Shown: positions 1-9,115, numbered from the stretch's first letter. The stretch is 53,503 bases of DNA from Candidatus Rifleibacteriota bacterium (GCA_016213885.1 JACQZM010000163.1:1-53503); one strand, 5' to 3'. Numbers and translations: made by a program. The notes: generated by a model from the letters alone, not told the origin.

Positions 1-10
1 ATCCTGACAT

Positions 11-60
11 GCCGTGGAGCCGCCGCGGCCCAGGCACACATCGCCTGCGGCGGCCCACGG
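11..60. repeat. Long GC-rich inverted repeat
   Basis: Arms CCGTGG + CCGCCGC and GCGGCGG + CCACGG can fold into an imperfect hairpin around a loop of about 20 nt. On the plus strand it is followed by TATTTT, so it could terminate a rightward transcript entering from outside the window. On the minus strand it would lie in the leader of whatever follows dciA. The rest of bases 1-260 shows no gene; the small frames there are shadows. Confidence 0.4.
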
Positions 61-260
61 TATTTTCCCAGGCCGCACCCCAGTTTGTCTATCGTTTTCT
101 TGCGAAACTTCTTTTTCCCAGGCCATCGCGGCGCCAGGCCAGGTCAGGCCCGCTGAACACGTGCGTCAGCGGTGAACGGCCCGGACCGGCTCCAAAGACC
201 TCTCCAGCACCCTCGATCGTCGGGGCTGGTCAGGGCAGACCTCGGGTCTTTCGACAGGTT

Positions 261-743
261 TCAACTCCGCGTCAGCGCCTTCTTGAGAATACGACGCATC
301 CGGTCTCTGAGCGACGGGTCCGGGATGTTGAGGAGATGCTGTTCGAGCCGCCGGTTCTGATCGTCCGTGAGAACCGGCTCCGGGATCGGATCGGCAGGTT
401 CGTCGGAACGACCGGGTCCGATCCGCTGGGCCCACCGCGGGTCGATCGAGGCCAGCAGACAGAAGCTCAGGTGGGTGATGGCACCCTTGCCCAGGACTTC
501 ATCGAGATTCGCGATGAGCTGATCGGACAGGTACTCGGCCTCGGTCATCCAGACCGGCGAGGAGAACCCCACCTTCAGTCGATCGCCCCGGACCTCCACC
601 GGCCGGCTCTGGCTCGCCATCCACTCTCCGACGATCCGTGTCCAGGCGCTGGTGATCCGGGCGGCCTTGGCGATGTCCTTGCCGCGTCCTTTGAAGGCTC
701 GCAGCGTTCGTTTCAGCGCCTGTCCCAGGGGCGTCGGCTTCAT
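261..743 (-). CDS. dciA: DUF721 / DciA-type helicase-loader protein
   Basis: A 160-residue DUF721 protein. The family includes DciA, which helps load the replicative helicase DnaB in bacteria lacking DnaC or DnaI. The N-terminal half carries the family pattern: a basic start, W-x-R-I-V-G-E near residues 35-42, then V-x-V-R-G-D-R-L-x-V and a following W. The tail is charged and without a recognised domain. Its ATG overlaps the dnaA stop in an ATGA tetranucleotide, so the two are translationally coupled and co-transcribed from oriC. The family call is firm from pattern and location; the loader role is inferred from the family. Confidence 0.8.
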   Translation of the reverse strand: MKPTPLGQALKRTLRAFKGRGKDIAKAARITSAWTRIVGEWMASQSRPVEVRGDRLKVGFSSPVWMTEAEYLSDQLIANLDEVLGKGAITHLSFCLLASIDPRWAQRIGPGRSDEPADPIPEPVLTDDQNRRLEQHLLNIPDPSLRDRMRRILKKALTRS

Positions 744-2092
744 TCACCCATCTCTTTGAACTTCAGCTTGAGGAACTTCACCGTCTCGGCGATCGACCCG
801 CCCTCTTCGAGCTCCCTCTTGATCTTGTCGCAGGCGTGAATCACCGTGGAGTGGTCTTTCTTGCCGAAGAAGCTGCCGATCTGCTTCAAGGTGAGCCCGG
901 CCATCTCGTAGATCAGGTACATGGCGATCTGTCGCGGCACGACCACCTTGCGGTCTTGCCGCTTGGCCAGCAGATCTTCTTTCTTCAGCTGGAAGTACTC
1001 GGCCACGCTCTGGGTGATCGTCTCTGCCGAGGGGGTCTTCTTCTTGTCCTGTCTCTTGATGTCCTCGAGCACCGCTTCCACCAGCGGGATCGTGATCGAC
1101 GTCTTGTGCACGCTGGCATACGCGGCGACCCGGTTGAACGATCCCTCCAGCTCCCGTATGTTCGAGGTGAACTGCCGGGCCAGGTAGCTGGTCGGTGCCG
1201 CCTCGATGGTGATGCCATGACGATCGGCCAGCTCTCTGAGTATCGCCTCCCGGGTCTCGAGATCCGGCGCTTTGATGTCGGCGGTGAGGCCTGATTCGAA
1301 CCGGTTCACGAGCCGGTCCTGGAGCCTGTTCAACGCCTTCGGTGGTCGGTCCGACGTCAGGACGATCTGCTTGCGTTTCTGGTAGAGCTCGTTGAACGTG
1401 TGAAAGAACGCTTCCTGGGTCTGTTCTTTCAACTCGAAGAACTGGACGTCGTCGATCAGCAGCAGGTCCGGTGTCCGGTACTTCCGCTGGAACTCCTTGG
1501 TCGAAGCTTCCCGCAGCGCGTCGATCCACTCCGAGGTGAACGTCTCGGCGGTCACGTACATGATCTTCTTCCGTGGCTGAGCTTGCAGGATCCGGTGGCC
1601 TATCGCCTGCATCAGGTGAGTCTTGCCTACCCCGACCGCACCCCACAGGAAGAGAGGATTGTAGACCTCGCCCGGGCTCTTCACCACTGCCAGCGCCGCT
1701 GCATGAGCGAACTTGTTGTTCGCCCCGACCACGTAATATTCCATGTGGTACTTGGGGTTCAGGTTCGCTCTCGTCATGAGCGCATCAGGGGCCTCGGCCG
1801 GTTCCGTGCTCGATTCGACCGATCGGCCCTGGGCCTGTGGCTCCACCTGGATGAAAAGCTCTATCGTCGTCTTGAGCACTCGTTCCAGATGTCGTAACAG
1901 CATGGCCTTCAGGGTTCGTTCCAGGTTCTCCTTGATGAACCCCGACGGTACGGCCAGATGGACTTTCTGACCCTCCAGACTCAACGGTCGTATCGGCTTG
2001 ATGAGCGCTTCGAACTGACTCGTGGTGGCTTCAGCCTTGACGTCGGACACCACCTGATCCCAGACGTCTGCGAGGTTGTTCGAACTGGTCAT
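740..2092 (-). CDS. dnaA: Chromosomal replication initiator DnaA
   Basis: A 450-residue full-length DnaA that binds DnaA boxes in oriC, melts the origin and recruits the helicase. Domain I lies near residues 1-85, followed by a short linker. The AAA+ core has Walker A (GAVGVGKTHL), Walker B (LLIDDVQF) and an R-finger region (LVNRFESGL). The C-terminal DNA-binding domain carries the signature KDHSTVIHACDKI. The ATG start gives MTSSNNLADVW, normal for the family. It reads leftward from the origin-like region at 2093-2440 and overlaps the DUF721 gene at its 3' end. No truncation is seen. Confidence 0.98.
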   Translation of the reverse strand: MTSSNNLADVWDQVVSDVKAEATTSQFEALIKPIRPLSLEGQKVHLAVPSGFIKENLERTLKAMLLRHLERVLKTTIELFIQVEPQAQGRSVESSTEPAEAPDALMTRANLNPKYHMEYYVVGANNKFAHAAALAVVKSPGEVYNPLFLWGAVGVGKTHLMQAIGHRILQAQPRKKIMYVTAETFTSEWIDALREASTKEFQRKYRTPDLLLIDDVQFFELKEQTQEAFFHTFNELYQKRKQIVLTSDRPPKALNRLQDRLVNRFESGLTADIKAPDLETREAILRELADRHGITIEAAPTSYLARQFTSNIRELEGSFNRVAAYASVHKTSITIPLVEAVLEDIKRQDKKKTPSAETITQSVAEYFQLKKEDLLAKRQDRKVVVPRQIAMYLIYEMAGLTLKQIGSFFGKKDHSTVIHACDKIKRELEEGGSIAETVKFLKLKFKEMGE

Positions 2093-2440
2093 GACAACGA
2101 CTTCAGGGTGTTCGGGGACTTTTCCACAGGAGATTCACATATCCCCATTCTTCAGTTGATCGGAGCTCCGTGACGGACAGAACCGTGGAACCAGCTTCCA
2201 TGGCTTGTCTTGCTTCGTACACATGCCGTGTGGAACTTGAGGACCGTTTTGTGGATCCTCGGGTTCGCGTGGAAATTGTGGAAATCCTCGAGATGATCCA
2301 CACGGTCTTCAACAGCTCGTCCACAGGCGATCTTGTGCTCGTGGAGGCTATCGACCTGGGTTTTTCACAGGATCGCCAACGTTATCATGACTACTAGTAA
2401 GCTGTATACATGGAATTTATCGTAATAACTACTGGGCGCG
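2093..2440. other. Putative chromosomal origin (oriC)
   Basis: A gene-free stretch upstream of dnaA holding at least seven sites with a DnaA-box-like TCCACA core on either strand: 2120-2128 (TTTTCCACA), 2229-2237, 2250-2258 (TGTGGATCC), 2277-2285, 2294-2302 (TGATCCACA, one mismatch to TTATCCACA), 2317-2325, and a weaker TTTTTCACAG at 2361-2370. An AT-richer segment at about 2380-2431 could be the unwinding element. Density, gene context and composition agree with an origin. The frames across it are not protein-like. Confidence 0.75.
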
Positions 2441-2504
2441 GGGCCGCGCGGGAGAGCCGTCCGGTTCGTCTGGCCCGGAGAGGGCCCGGCGTCCTAGGCT
2501 GGCC

Positions 2505-2690
2505 AGGATGTGCCGCCTGTTTCACGGAGTCGGGTCTGTGATCAGGCGTCGGCCTGGCTGGGGAGTCACCGAGGAAGGGGAGAGGATCGGGTTGGAGGTC
2601 GCGCTCGGGAGAGAGAGGAAAGAGGAGAAGGGATCCGGATCGAGGTCGCGCTCGGGGGCGCGACTCGGACCCGGCGAGGCGCCGGGTCTT
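2505..2690 (+). repeat. Dispersed three-hairpin repeat, copy 1
   Basis: Forward-orientation copy between oriC and nrdR. It has a CAGGC-type distal hairpin near 2540, two tandem purine-rich halves each ending in GCGCTCGGG, then two stacked perfect hairpins: 2645-2664 (GTCGCGC/GCGCGAC, 6-nt loop) and 2668-2688 (GACCCGGCG-AGG-CGCCGGGTC). It resembles copies at 23160, 29444, 30398, 45950 and 51535. Confidence 0.85.
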
Positions 2691-2698
2691 GGGGCACC

Positions 2699-2727
2699 TT
2701 GTCTTTTTCGCGGTCGGCTGATAGACT
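2699..2727 (+). promoter_or_regulatory. Candidate nrdR promoter
   Basis: TTGTCT at 2699-2704, a 17-bp spacer, then TAGACT at 2722-2727. Transcription would begin near 2734, just past repeat copy 1 and 28 bases before the nrdR GTG. The match to the sigma-70 consensus is moderate. Confidence 0.45.
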
Positions 2728-2761
2728 GCGGGGTCCCGGAGCTGTCCCCGGGAGGGCAGAG

Positions 2762-3271
2762 GTGGTCTGTCTGCGGTGCCAGATCTGCAGCCACGCTGAG
2801 ACGACAGTGATCGATTCACGCCCGAGCGGGGATCTGTCGAAGGTTCGAAGACGACGACAGTGCGTGTCGTGTCGAGGGCGATTCACGACGTACGAGACGG
2901 CAGAGCTGACTCCGATCGTCGTCATCAAGAAGGACGGACGACGACAGGAGTTCTCCAGGGAGAAGCTGCTGGCCGGGCTCAGAAAGGCGGTGGAGAAGCG
3001 TCCCATCTCTGTGTCGGTTCTGGAACAGCTGGTGGATGCCATCCAGGGCGAGCTGGCCAGTACCATGGTGCGGGAGGTTCCTGTCTCCATCATCGGGGAG
3101 ATGGTCCTGGAGAGGCTGGTGACCCTGGACAAGATGGCCTGCATCCGGTACATGTCGGTCTACAAGGACTTCGAGGACCCCCGGGAGTTTCTCGCGGAGA
3201 TCGATCATCTGTTCGACCAGCACCGCCCGACGAGCTCGAGAGACCGGGGACCGGGCGGTGGCGAGTCATGA
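2762..3271 (+). CDS. nrdR: Transcriptional repressor NrdR
   Basis: A 169-residue NrdR, the zinc-ribbon plus ATP-cone repressor of ribonucleotide reductase genes. The ribbon appears as CLRCQIC...VIDSR, then RRRRQCVSC and RFTTYE; the ATP-cone follows (VVIKKDGRRQEF...YMSVYKDFEDPREF). I chose the GTG at 2762 because GGGAGG sits about 6 nt upstream and because the open frame before it is repeat and promoter DNA. This start leaves three residues more than usual before the first zinc pair, with an extra cysteine (C3, C6, C9). Its stop overlaps the next ATG (ATGA), so it is coupled to the DUF4159 gene. Confidence 0.93.
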   Translation: MVCLRCQICSHAETTVIDSRPSGDLSKVRRRRQCVSCRGRFTTYETAELTPIVVIKKDGRRQEFSREKLLAGLRKAVEKRPISVSVLEQLVDAIQGELASTMVREVPVSIIGEMVLERLVTLDKMACIRYMSVYKDFEDPREFLAEIDHLFDQHRPTSSRDRGPGGGES

Positions 3272-3927
3272 AGCTATGGATACTCCCGTTCATCTTCCTG
3301 CCGCTCATCGGATACGCCGATGTTCCTGCGGATGGACGCTTCACCGTGGCGCGACTCCACTACTCCGGGGGGGGCGACTGGTATGGCAACGAGACCAGCT
3401 GGGTCAATCTCATGAACGGGCTCAACCAGCGGACCACGCTGGTGTGCGCCAAGAAAGAAGCGGTCGTCACGCTGAAGTCGAACGACATCTTCTTCTATCC
3501 GTTCGTCACGCTGACCGGTCACGGCAACGTGACGTTCTCGGACGACGAAGCCCAGCGGCTCAGACAGTATCTGATCGGCGGCGGATTCCTCTGGATCGAC
3601 GACGATTTCGGGATGGACGAGTTCCTCCGTCCGGCTCTGAAGAGGGTGTTCCCGGAGCATGATCTGGTGGCGCTGCCGGCGACGCACCCGATCTTCCATA
3701 CGGTCTACGAGATGAAAGACGGGCTACCGAAGATCCACGAGCACCACGGAGGAGCGCCACAGGCGTTCGGTCTGTTTCATCAAGGACGCATGGTGCTGTT
3801 CTACAGCTACAACACCGACATCGGCGATGGGCTGGAAGATCCGGACGTCCACCAGGATCCGCAGGCCAAGCGTGAAGCCGCCATGAAGACGGGAATCAAC
3901 ATCGTGACCTACGCCCTCACCCACTGA
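3268..3927 (+). CDS. DUF4159 exported protein
   Basis: 219 residues starting with a signal peptide (MKLWILPFIFLPLIGYA). The mature part matches the DUF4159 pattern: FTVARLHYSGGGDWY near the start, then FFYPFVTLTGHG, the motif GGGFLWIDDDFG, and ALPATHPIFH. DUF4159 is thought to have a glutamine-amidotransferase-like fold and occurs in periplasmic or membrane proteins of unknown role. Coupling to nrdR through ATGA looks positional rather than functional. It converges with the leftward gene ending at 3963. Confidence 0.85.
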   Translation: MKLWILPFIFLPLIGYADVPADGRFTVARLHYSGGGDWYGNETSWVNLMNGLNQRTTLVCAKKEAVVTLKSNDIFFYPFVTLTGHGNVTFSDDEAQRLRQYLIGGGFLWIDDDFGMDEFLRPALKRVFPEHDLVALPATHPIFHTVYEMKDGLPKIHEHHGGAPQAFGLFHQGRMVLFYSYNTDIGDGLEDPDVHQDPQAKREAAMKTGINIVTYALTH

Positions 3928-3962
3928 CCGCAACCGGCCTGCACGATCGACGATCTGGCCGC

Positions 3963-4739
3963 TCAGCGACCCGAGGTGATGCGATCGCGCTCCCGGAGCG
4001 CCCCCTGATCGAGATCCACGAGGATCACTTCCGAGAGATACAGGCCTTCCGGGTGTTTCACAGCGTCGATCTTCAACGCCCGGGACTGGGTCTGGAAGAT
4101 CGTGACCACGTGAGTGTGGCCAGGGGTCAGATACTCGTATCCGCTGTGGGCGCCATAGGCCACCGCTCCCTCCGCGACGAACGGTGCAGCGACGACCGTG
4201 GAGTCCTCTCCGATGCGCAGGCTGATCTTGTAGATCCTGCCCTGGTAGAACGACAGACCGAAGAAAGCATCGGGCTGGTCGGGATCGGGAACGTACGCCA
4301 GGTCGGCCCACGCGTCCGGCGCCTGGTACGAAACGAGCCGGGCCGGCTCCAGCTCCTCCTTGCGCATGCCCAGACGGACCACGCCCCACGCTTCCGGCAC
4401 CTGACCGATCGTCTGAGGCTTGGGAAGCTTGGTCAGCGCCGACAGCTTCTGCTTGTGGCTCTTCACCCAGGAGGGAACCTGTCGGGTCCGTGTCGAAGGG
4501 TCGGCGAGGCGGACCAGCAGGACGATCCCGATGATGAACAGGACCGCGCCCGAAGCAACCCCCAGCTGACGAGGGGTGATCGGACGGGCCGTGGCACCTT
4601 CGGGCATCGCGGCCTGGCGAGGCCCCAATCGACGACGCTTGCGCGCGTAGTCGATGAACTCGGGGAACGTGTCCCCGAGCGGGGCCGGGGGTGAGGAGCG
4701 AGCGCTCTGGCCCGGTCCCTCGTCGTCGTTCTCGTTCAC
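3963..4739 (-). CDS. Single-pass membrane protein of unknown function
   Basis: 258 residues. The acidic, proline-rich N-terminus (about 1-55) is probably cytoplasmic. One strongly hydrophobic helix (GVASGAVLFIIGIVLLVRL, about 59-78) follows, then a mixed alpha/beta domain of about 175 residues with no motif I recognise. It is the last gene of the leftward envelope operon, 36 bp after the TPR gene, so a role in the same envelope machinery is plausible but inferred. Confidence 0.75.
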   Translation of the reverse strand: MNENDDEGPGQSARSSPPAPLGDTFPEFIDYARKRRRLGPRQAAMPEGATARPITPRQLGVASGAVLFIIGIVLLVRLADPSTRTRQVPSWVKSHKQKLSALTKLPKPQTIGQVPEAWGVVRLGMRKEELEPARLVSYQAPDAWADLAYVPDPDQPDAFFGLSFYQGRIYKISLRIGEDSTVVAAPFVAEGAVAYGAHSGYEYLTPGHTHVVTIFQTQSRALKIDAVKHPEGLYLSEVILVDLDQGALRERDRITSGR

Positions 4740-4775
4740 CTTGGCATCATCGTCCGGGACGATCGATCCGGTTCC

Positions 4776-5681
4776 CTATCTCCCGCGAGCGGCCTTCTTG
4801 TACTTCCGGACCAGCGCCTTGTACCTGGGGAGATCCCGGATGTTGTCCAGATCCCGGTCGGTCTCCATGTGTCTGAAGTGGTGGAAGCCCACCTTCAGCG
4901 CCTTCTCCAGCCACTCCAGCGCCCGGTCCCGGTTGCCCGTGATCGAATGATAGCAGGCGATGTTGTAGTACGCAGCGGGCTCGCGGGGATCGAGCTCGAT
5001 CACCTTGAAGAACTCCTCCGCTCCTCGCGCGGGCCTGCCCATCTCCCACGCAGCGATGCCGAGGTAGAAATGGACGTGGGAGCTGTTGGGGTACAACACC
5101 GCGGCGCGGCACAGCTTCTGGAGGGCTGTCTGGTACTCCCCGCGCCGGATGAAGCAGTCGCCGATCCTGGCCTCCGCGATCGGTTCGTACCAGGCGGCCG
5201 GTTCGGGCAACGGGGCGTCCTTCGTGGATCTGCTCTTGACCTGGGTGAATACCCCGATCGCGACGTCGTAGAGCTTCGAGTTCAGGTAGGCACACCCGAT
5301 GTAGTAGAGCGTCGTCCGGCTAGGGGAGAGGCGGAACGCGGTCTGCAGAGATTCCAGCGCCTTGTCGGCCCTTCCGGCTTCGAGGTAAGCAAGCCCGAGT
5401 CGCTGGTGGAACGTGGCCTGGGTCGGACGCCTGGCCACCGCCTTCTTCAGGCACGAGATCGCCACCCTGGTGTCGCCCTTCATCAGCGCCTCGTAGCCGC
5501 GCTGGGCCTGGGCCTCCGGCGTCACCGCCGGGGCCGATCCCCGGACCATCCAGAGGGCAAGAAGAGCGGCCAGGACGGCCGTGGTCTTCCACCAGTTCTT
5601 CCGGGAGAACAGGATGTTCACGACCAGGACCTCGGCCAGATCGTCCACGGTGATCAGAAAACGCTTGATCTTGCCGAACAT
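4776..5681 (-). CDS. Membrane-anchored TPR protein
   Basis: 301 residues. A single transmembrane helix (WWKTTAVLAALLALWMV, about 29-45) is followed by tandem TPR units from about 60 to the end. Recognisable helices include AQRGYEALMKGDTRVAI, ATFHQRLGLAYLEAGR and VHFYLGIAAWEMGRPARG. The start at 5681 has AAGGAGG at proper spacing; an upstream frame extension lacks such a site. TPR proteins of this type scaffold envelope complexes; the partner here is unknown. It lies between the STN-domain gene and the single-pass protein in one leftward operon. Confidence 0.85.
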   Translation of the reverse strand: MFGKIKRFLITVDDLAEVLVVNILFSRKNWWKTTAVLAALLALWMVRGSAPAVTPEAQAQRGYEALMKGDTRVAISCLKKAVARRPTQATFHQRLGLAYLEAGRADKALESLQTAFRLSPSRTTLYYIGCAYLNSKLYDVAIGVFTQVKSRSTKDAPLPEPAAWYEPIAEARIGDCFIRRGEYQTALQKLCRAAVLYPNSSHVHFYLGIAAWEMGRPARGAEEFFKVIELDPREPAAYYNIACYHSITGNRDRALEWLEKALKVGFHHFRHMETDRDLDNIRDLPRYKALVRKYKKAARGR

Positions 5682-5733
5682 GACGCCTCCTTGACGGACC
5701 CGGGAGCGCCCCGGCTCCAAGAAAAGCCCATCG

Positions 5734-5750
5734 CCCGTATTAGATACGGG
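5734..5750 (-). terminator. Hairpin between operon genes
   Basis: CCCGTAT-TAG-ATACGGG forms a perfect 7-bp stem with a 3-nt loop in the 93-bp gap after the STN gene. On the minus strand a TTTTC run follows about 10 nt later, so it may attenuate rather than fully terminate. Confidence 0.35.
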
Positions 5751-5774
5751 GACAAGGGGAGGATGGTTCCCCGA

Positions 5775-6377
5775 CTATCTCTTCTCTCCGGAAGGATCCA
5801 AAGACGACGACGGACCCAAAGGCGAGTGGAGAACCAGAGTCCTGGGGCGGACCTCCCAGGCCAGATTCGTCGCGGTGGCGAGCGCAGCCAGCACGATCGG
5901 GAGCGGTTTTTCCCTGGTGCGCACGAACACCCGGGCGCCCAGGGGCGGACGGACCACCAGGGTGAGATCGATCTCCCGGGACAGGAGCGCCAGGAGGCTC
6001 GAGAGCTGGACCGCCGAGAGCTCCAGTGACACTCGTTGAAGTCTGAGCCGACGGTCGAGCAGCTCGAAGCGATCGAGGTCGGTCGAAGCCACGGCCGTGG
6101 TCCGGGGCACCACGACCCTGATGCCGCCGACGTCGACGATCTTGAGATCGTACGCCTTGACCAGGTCGACGAAAAGCACCCCGGGGAGCTCCCCTTTCAC
6201 CCGGAGGCTCACGAGACCCCTGACCCCGTCGCCGACGATCACATCGAGGCCCGCCAGCTCGGCGAGCCCGAACAGAACCGGGGCCAGGGAGGCCCTCTCG
6301 TACGTACGGAACATCGCACCCGGCTGGGCCGAAAGCGCCGAGCCGAGAACGAGAAGAAGGGCCGCGCGGATCACCAT
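5775..6377 (-). CDS. STN (secretin/TonB short N-terminal) domain protein
   Basis: 200 residues with a signal peptide (MVIRAALLLVLGSALSA). Segments such as LAPVLFGLAELAGLDVIVGDGVRGLVSLRVKGELPGVLFVDLVKAYDLKIV match the secretin/TonB short N-terminal fold seen in PilQ-like secretins. A second, similar unit follows at about 110-190. No secretin barrel is present, so this is a stand-alone periplasmic domain protein. Its start lies inside the end of tatC, indicating coupling. With the pilus-assembly-like gene and tatC upstream, it suggests a type IV pilus or secretion context. Confidence 0.75.
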   Translation of the reverse strand: MVIRAALLLVLGSALSAQPGAMFRTYERASLAPVLFGLAELAGLDVIVGDGVRGLVSLRVKGELPGVLFVDLVKAYDLKIVDVGGIRVVVPRTTAVASTDLDRFELLDRRLRLQRVSLELSAVQLSSLLALLSREIDLTLVVRPPLGARVFVRTREKPLPIVLAALATATNLAWEVRPRTLVLHSPLGPSSSLDPSGEKR

Positions 6378-7174
6378 CGCATCACCCACATGCCCAGGAG
6401 GGTCAGTTCGAACAGGAGCCACATGGGAAGGGCCATCAGACCCTGGTTGAAGATATCGGGAGTCGGAGTCAGAATCGCCGACACGATGAAACACCCCAGG
6501 ATCACGTGACGCCGACGCCGGGCCAGCCCCTGGCGGGTCACCACACCGACCTTGGCCAGCAGCAAGAGGAGCATGGGCGACTCGAACGTGAGTCCGAACG
6601 CCAGCACGAAGAACAGGACGAACGAGGTGTACGCCTCCAGGGAGTACTGCGGCTTCACCGGGTCCAGCGAGAAGCTGGCCAGGAACTGGACGCCGAGAGG
6701 AACCACGACCCCGTAGGCGAACGACGCCCCCACGGCGAACAGCACCGACGCCAGCGGCACCACCAGCTTCAACACCCGTTGCTCGCTCCTCTTCAGGCCC
6801 GGCCTGACGAAGGCCCACACCTGCCAGAACACCACCGGGATCGCCAGGATGAGAGCGGTGAGCAGGCCGATCTTCAACTCGGTGTAGAACACCTCCATCG
6901 GCGTGAGGGCGATGAAATCTATCTTGGGGGCGGTGCGAACGATGAGGCGCGTCAGGTCCGCCGAGAACCAGAGGGTGCCACAGGCCATCAAGGCGATCGC
7001 GGCCAGGGAGGTCAGGATCCTCGTGCGGAGCTCCGTGAGGTGCTCCGTGAGGCTCATGACCTTCTCGTCGTCGCCTCCGTCGACCGCGGTTGTGTCCGGC
7101 CCGGGAAGGGCCAGCCCGTCGTCAGGGTCGGACCGTTCTGCCGGCGGCGGTTCCGGCGAGGTCTCAGGAATCAC
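6371..7174 (-). CDS. tatC: Twin-arginine translocase subunit TatC
   Basis: 267 residues, the polytopic receptor subunit of the Tat pathway exporting folded proteins. After a hydrophilic N-terminal extension, the TatC signature starts at MSLTEHLTELRTRI. Six hydrophobic helices follow, with the conserved FWQVWAFVRPGL, the Phe-Glu of LTFESPM, and AILTPTPDIFNQ. I chose the GTG at 7174, which overlaps the previous stop (GTGA); a longer frame would run inside the upstream gene. No tatA or tatB is visible in the window. Confidence 0.95.
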   Translation of the reverse strand: MIPETSPEPPPAERSDPDDGLALPGPDTTAVDGGDDEKVMSLTEHLTELRTRILTSLAAIALMACGTLWFSADLTRLIVRTAPKIDFIALTPMEVFYTELKIGLLTALILAIPVVFWQVWAFVRPGLKRSEQRVLKLVVPLASVLFAVGASFAYGVVVPLGVQFLASFSLDPVKPQYSLEAYTSFVLFFVLAFGLTFESPMLLLLLAKVGVVTRQGLARRRRHVILGCFIVSAILTPTPDIFNQGLMALPMWLLFELTLLGMWVMRW

Positions 7175-9000
7175 AGCGACCCTCGACGGGACTTGGGATT
7201 GGCCTCGTCGCCCAGTATCCGGAACGACAGGAGCCGGCGGGAGATGGAGCCCTGGATGTTGTCGGCGAGGTGGTTCTTGAGGCGGGGATCGAACCTGCAT
7301 TCGAACACCCGCGGCATCTGATCCCGGTTCAGGTTCTCGCAGACCATGTTGCCCAGCACCTTGATCCCGTTGTACCGGGTGCCGCGGACGCTCTCCTTGG
7401 CGTAGATGCCGGCCTCGACCACGGTCTGGCCGCTCCCCTGGCCGAGGTCCACGGACCCTCTCAGCGACACGAGTGAGAGGAGATCTTCATCCTTGGCGCT
7501 GGCGTGCTTGAGGCTGTCCGTGAGGATGATCGCCTTCTCCGAGACGATCATGCCCCGGCCCTTGAAGAAGCCGCCGATCCGGATCTCCTCGACCCCGTGC
7601 CAGATGCCGTCCAGCTGGATCGGGTTGTCCTTGCTCCCGTAGAACGAGACCGGCTTGCGGAAGACCTGGCTGGCGTACTTGATCGAGTAGTTCTCCAGGC
7701 GGCTCAGGTTGGGCACCGCCTCCCGTTCGGGGTAGCGCAGAACGTAGTTCATCCTGGTGTTGATCGTGTAGCGCTGCGGTGGCACGACCTGGGGCGTCTT
7801 GGAGGGACCCAGCATCACCGGATTCAGCCGCCGGTAGTTCCGGTACACGTAACCCTCGTAGTGGGTGTACACCGAGAGATACGGATCGTGGAGACGGTTG
7901 AAGTTGTTGTGGTAACCCACCTCCGGCCTCTGATGACCGAAGACCGACGAGTCGGCGAAGTAGTTGATGATGTCGTCGGGCGCGAAGAACGGCAGGTACA
8001 CCTGGAGCACGCCGTTGGTCCGGACCCTCCCCCAGTCCCGGGGGTTGAGCGACAGGATGATGTTGTCGACCGTGTCCTTGATCCGTTCGTCGCCCCCGGC
8101 GGCGCCCACGTGCTGGGTCAGCTCGTAGACCATCTTCAACGTTTCCCCGCTGTCGCCCTCCTGCTCGGCCATGACGAGCTTCTTCGTGATGAGATCGACG
8201 TTCTGGAGCACCGCTGCCTTGGAGTCGGAGATCTCGGCGATCCGGAGCACCTCGTTGACCTTCAGCGTCAACTCGTGGATCAGATCGAGGCCCTGCTGCG
8301 GCAACGTGAGGTTCGACAGCACGAACGTCCCGTCCTTCAGGTACTCGGTCTTCTTGCTGTGGATGAACAGCGTGTGATCCGGCGCCGGCGGTGAGAGGTC
8401 GATCACCTTCATGTGCTTGACCACTTCCACGACGCACCTGTGGCCCTGGTACGTCGCCGTGGCCGTGAGCTTCAACCGGCCGGACCAGCCGCCCAGCGGC
8501 TGGGCCCCCAGCACCGGGTTATCCTCGTCGTCCCGCTTCTCCCGGTACTGTTCCAGGCCCGGCGGGATCTTCTCGACCCGGTCGATGAACGAGAAGAACT
8601 CGTTCTTGGACACATCGAGCAGCTCCGCGAGCACCTTCACCTGGCCGCCCTGGATGATCTCCCCGTCCTTGAACTCGAACAGACGGGCCCACTCCTTGGC
8701 GCGCTCCGGGTCCAGCAGGTTCAGCAGGTCCTGGTTGATCCTGTGCTCCTCTTTCCTCGGAGAGTCGGTGTTCAAGACCAGCGGCGACTGCAGCAGCCCC
8801 CTGATGCGATCGACGGTCCGGTCGAGCCCTGCCAGGGCCACGTAGTAGACCTGGAGGCGGGGACCGTAGTGGGAGAGCCAGGTCACCTGTTGCCGGTAGA
8901 CCCACCCCAGACTCATGGCCAGGATGAAGAGGACTACCAGGACCGTGAAGAGGATGTAGAGGGTATCCCCGCGGCGATTCGTGGCTGTCCTGTATGGCAC
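7171..9000 (-). CDS. Pilus-assembly-like membrane protein, unknown family
   Basis: 609 residues starting at a GTG. A short basic N-terminus precedes one hydrophobic helix (about 14-34, LYILFTVLVVLFILAMSLGW). A large non-cytoplasmic region follows with beta-rich stretches near the C-terminus (VEEIRIGGFFKGRGMIV; VDLGQGSGQTVVEAGIYAKE). The topology recalls PilX-like or other pilus-assembly accessory proteins, but I see no diagnostic motif. It heads the leftward operon with tatC and the STN-domain gene, which is the main reason for the call. Confidence 0.6.
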   Translation of the reverse strand: MPYRTATNRRGDTLYILFTVLVVLFILAMSLGWVYRQQVTWLSHYGPRLQVYYVALAGLDRTVDRIRGLLQSPLVLNTDSPRKEEHRINQDLLNLLDPERAKEWARLFEFKDGEIIQGGQVKVLAELLDVSKNEFFSFIDRVEKIPPGLEQYREKRDDEDNPVLGAQPLGGWSGRLKLTATATYQGHRCVVEVVKHMKVIDLSPPAPDHTLFIHSKKTEYLKDGTFVLSNLTLPQQGLDLIHELTLKVNEVLRIAEISDSKAAVLQNVDLITKKLVMAEQEGDSGETLKMVYELTQHVGAAGGDERIKDTVDNIILSLNPRDWGRVRTNGVLQVYLPFFAPDDIINYFADSSVFGHQRPEVGYHNNFNRLHDPYLSVYTHYEGYVYRNYRRLNPVMLGPSKTPQVVPPQRYTINTRMNYVLRYPEREAVPNLSRLENYSIKYASQVFRKPVSFYGSKDNPIQLDGIWHGVEEIRIGGFFKGRGMIVSEKAIILTDSLKHASAKDEDLLSLVSLRGSVDLGQGSGQTVVEAGIYAKESVRGTRYNGIKVLGNMVCENLNRDQMPRVFECRFDPRLKNHLADNIQGSISRRLLSFRILGDEANPKSRRGSL

Positions 9001-9115
9001 GGGCTATCCGGGCCTCCCGGGGGTCCGTCGGTAAAGGAGAGCGCGGCACCACCGGTCGCTGCGCTCCCCGGGCCGGCACCTCGGGGGACGTCCACCCACA
9101 AGAGGGGTACGTCTT

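Noticed and set aside
740..1646. 300-codon minus-strand frame inside dnaA
   Set aside because: Shadow frame of dnaA with no domain motifs.
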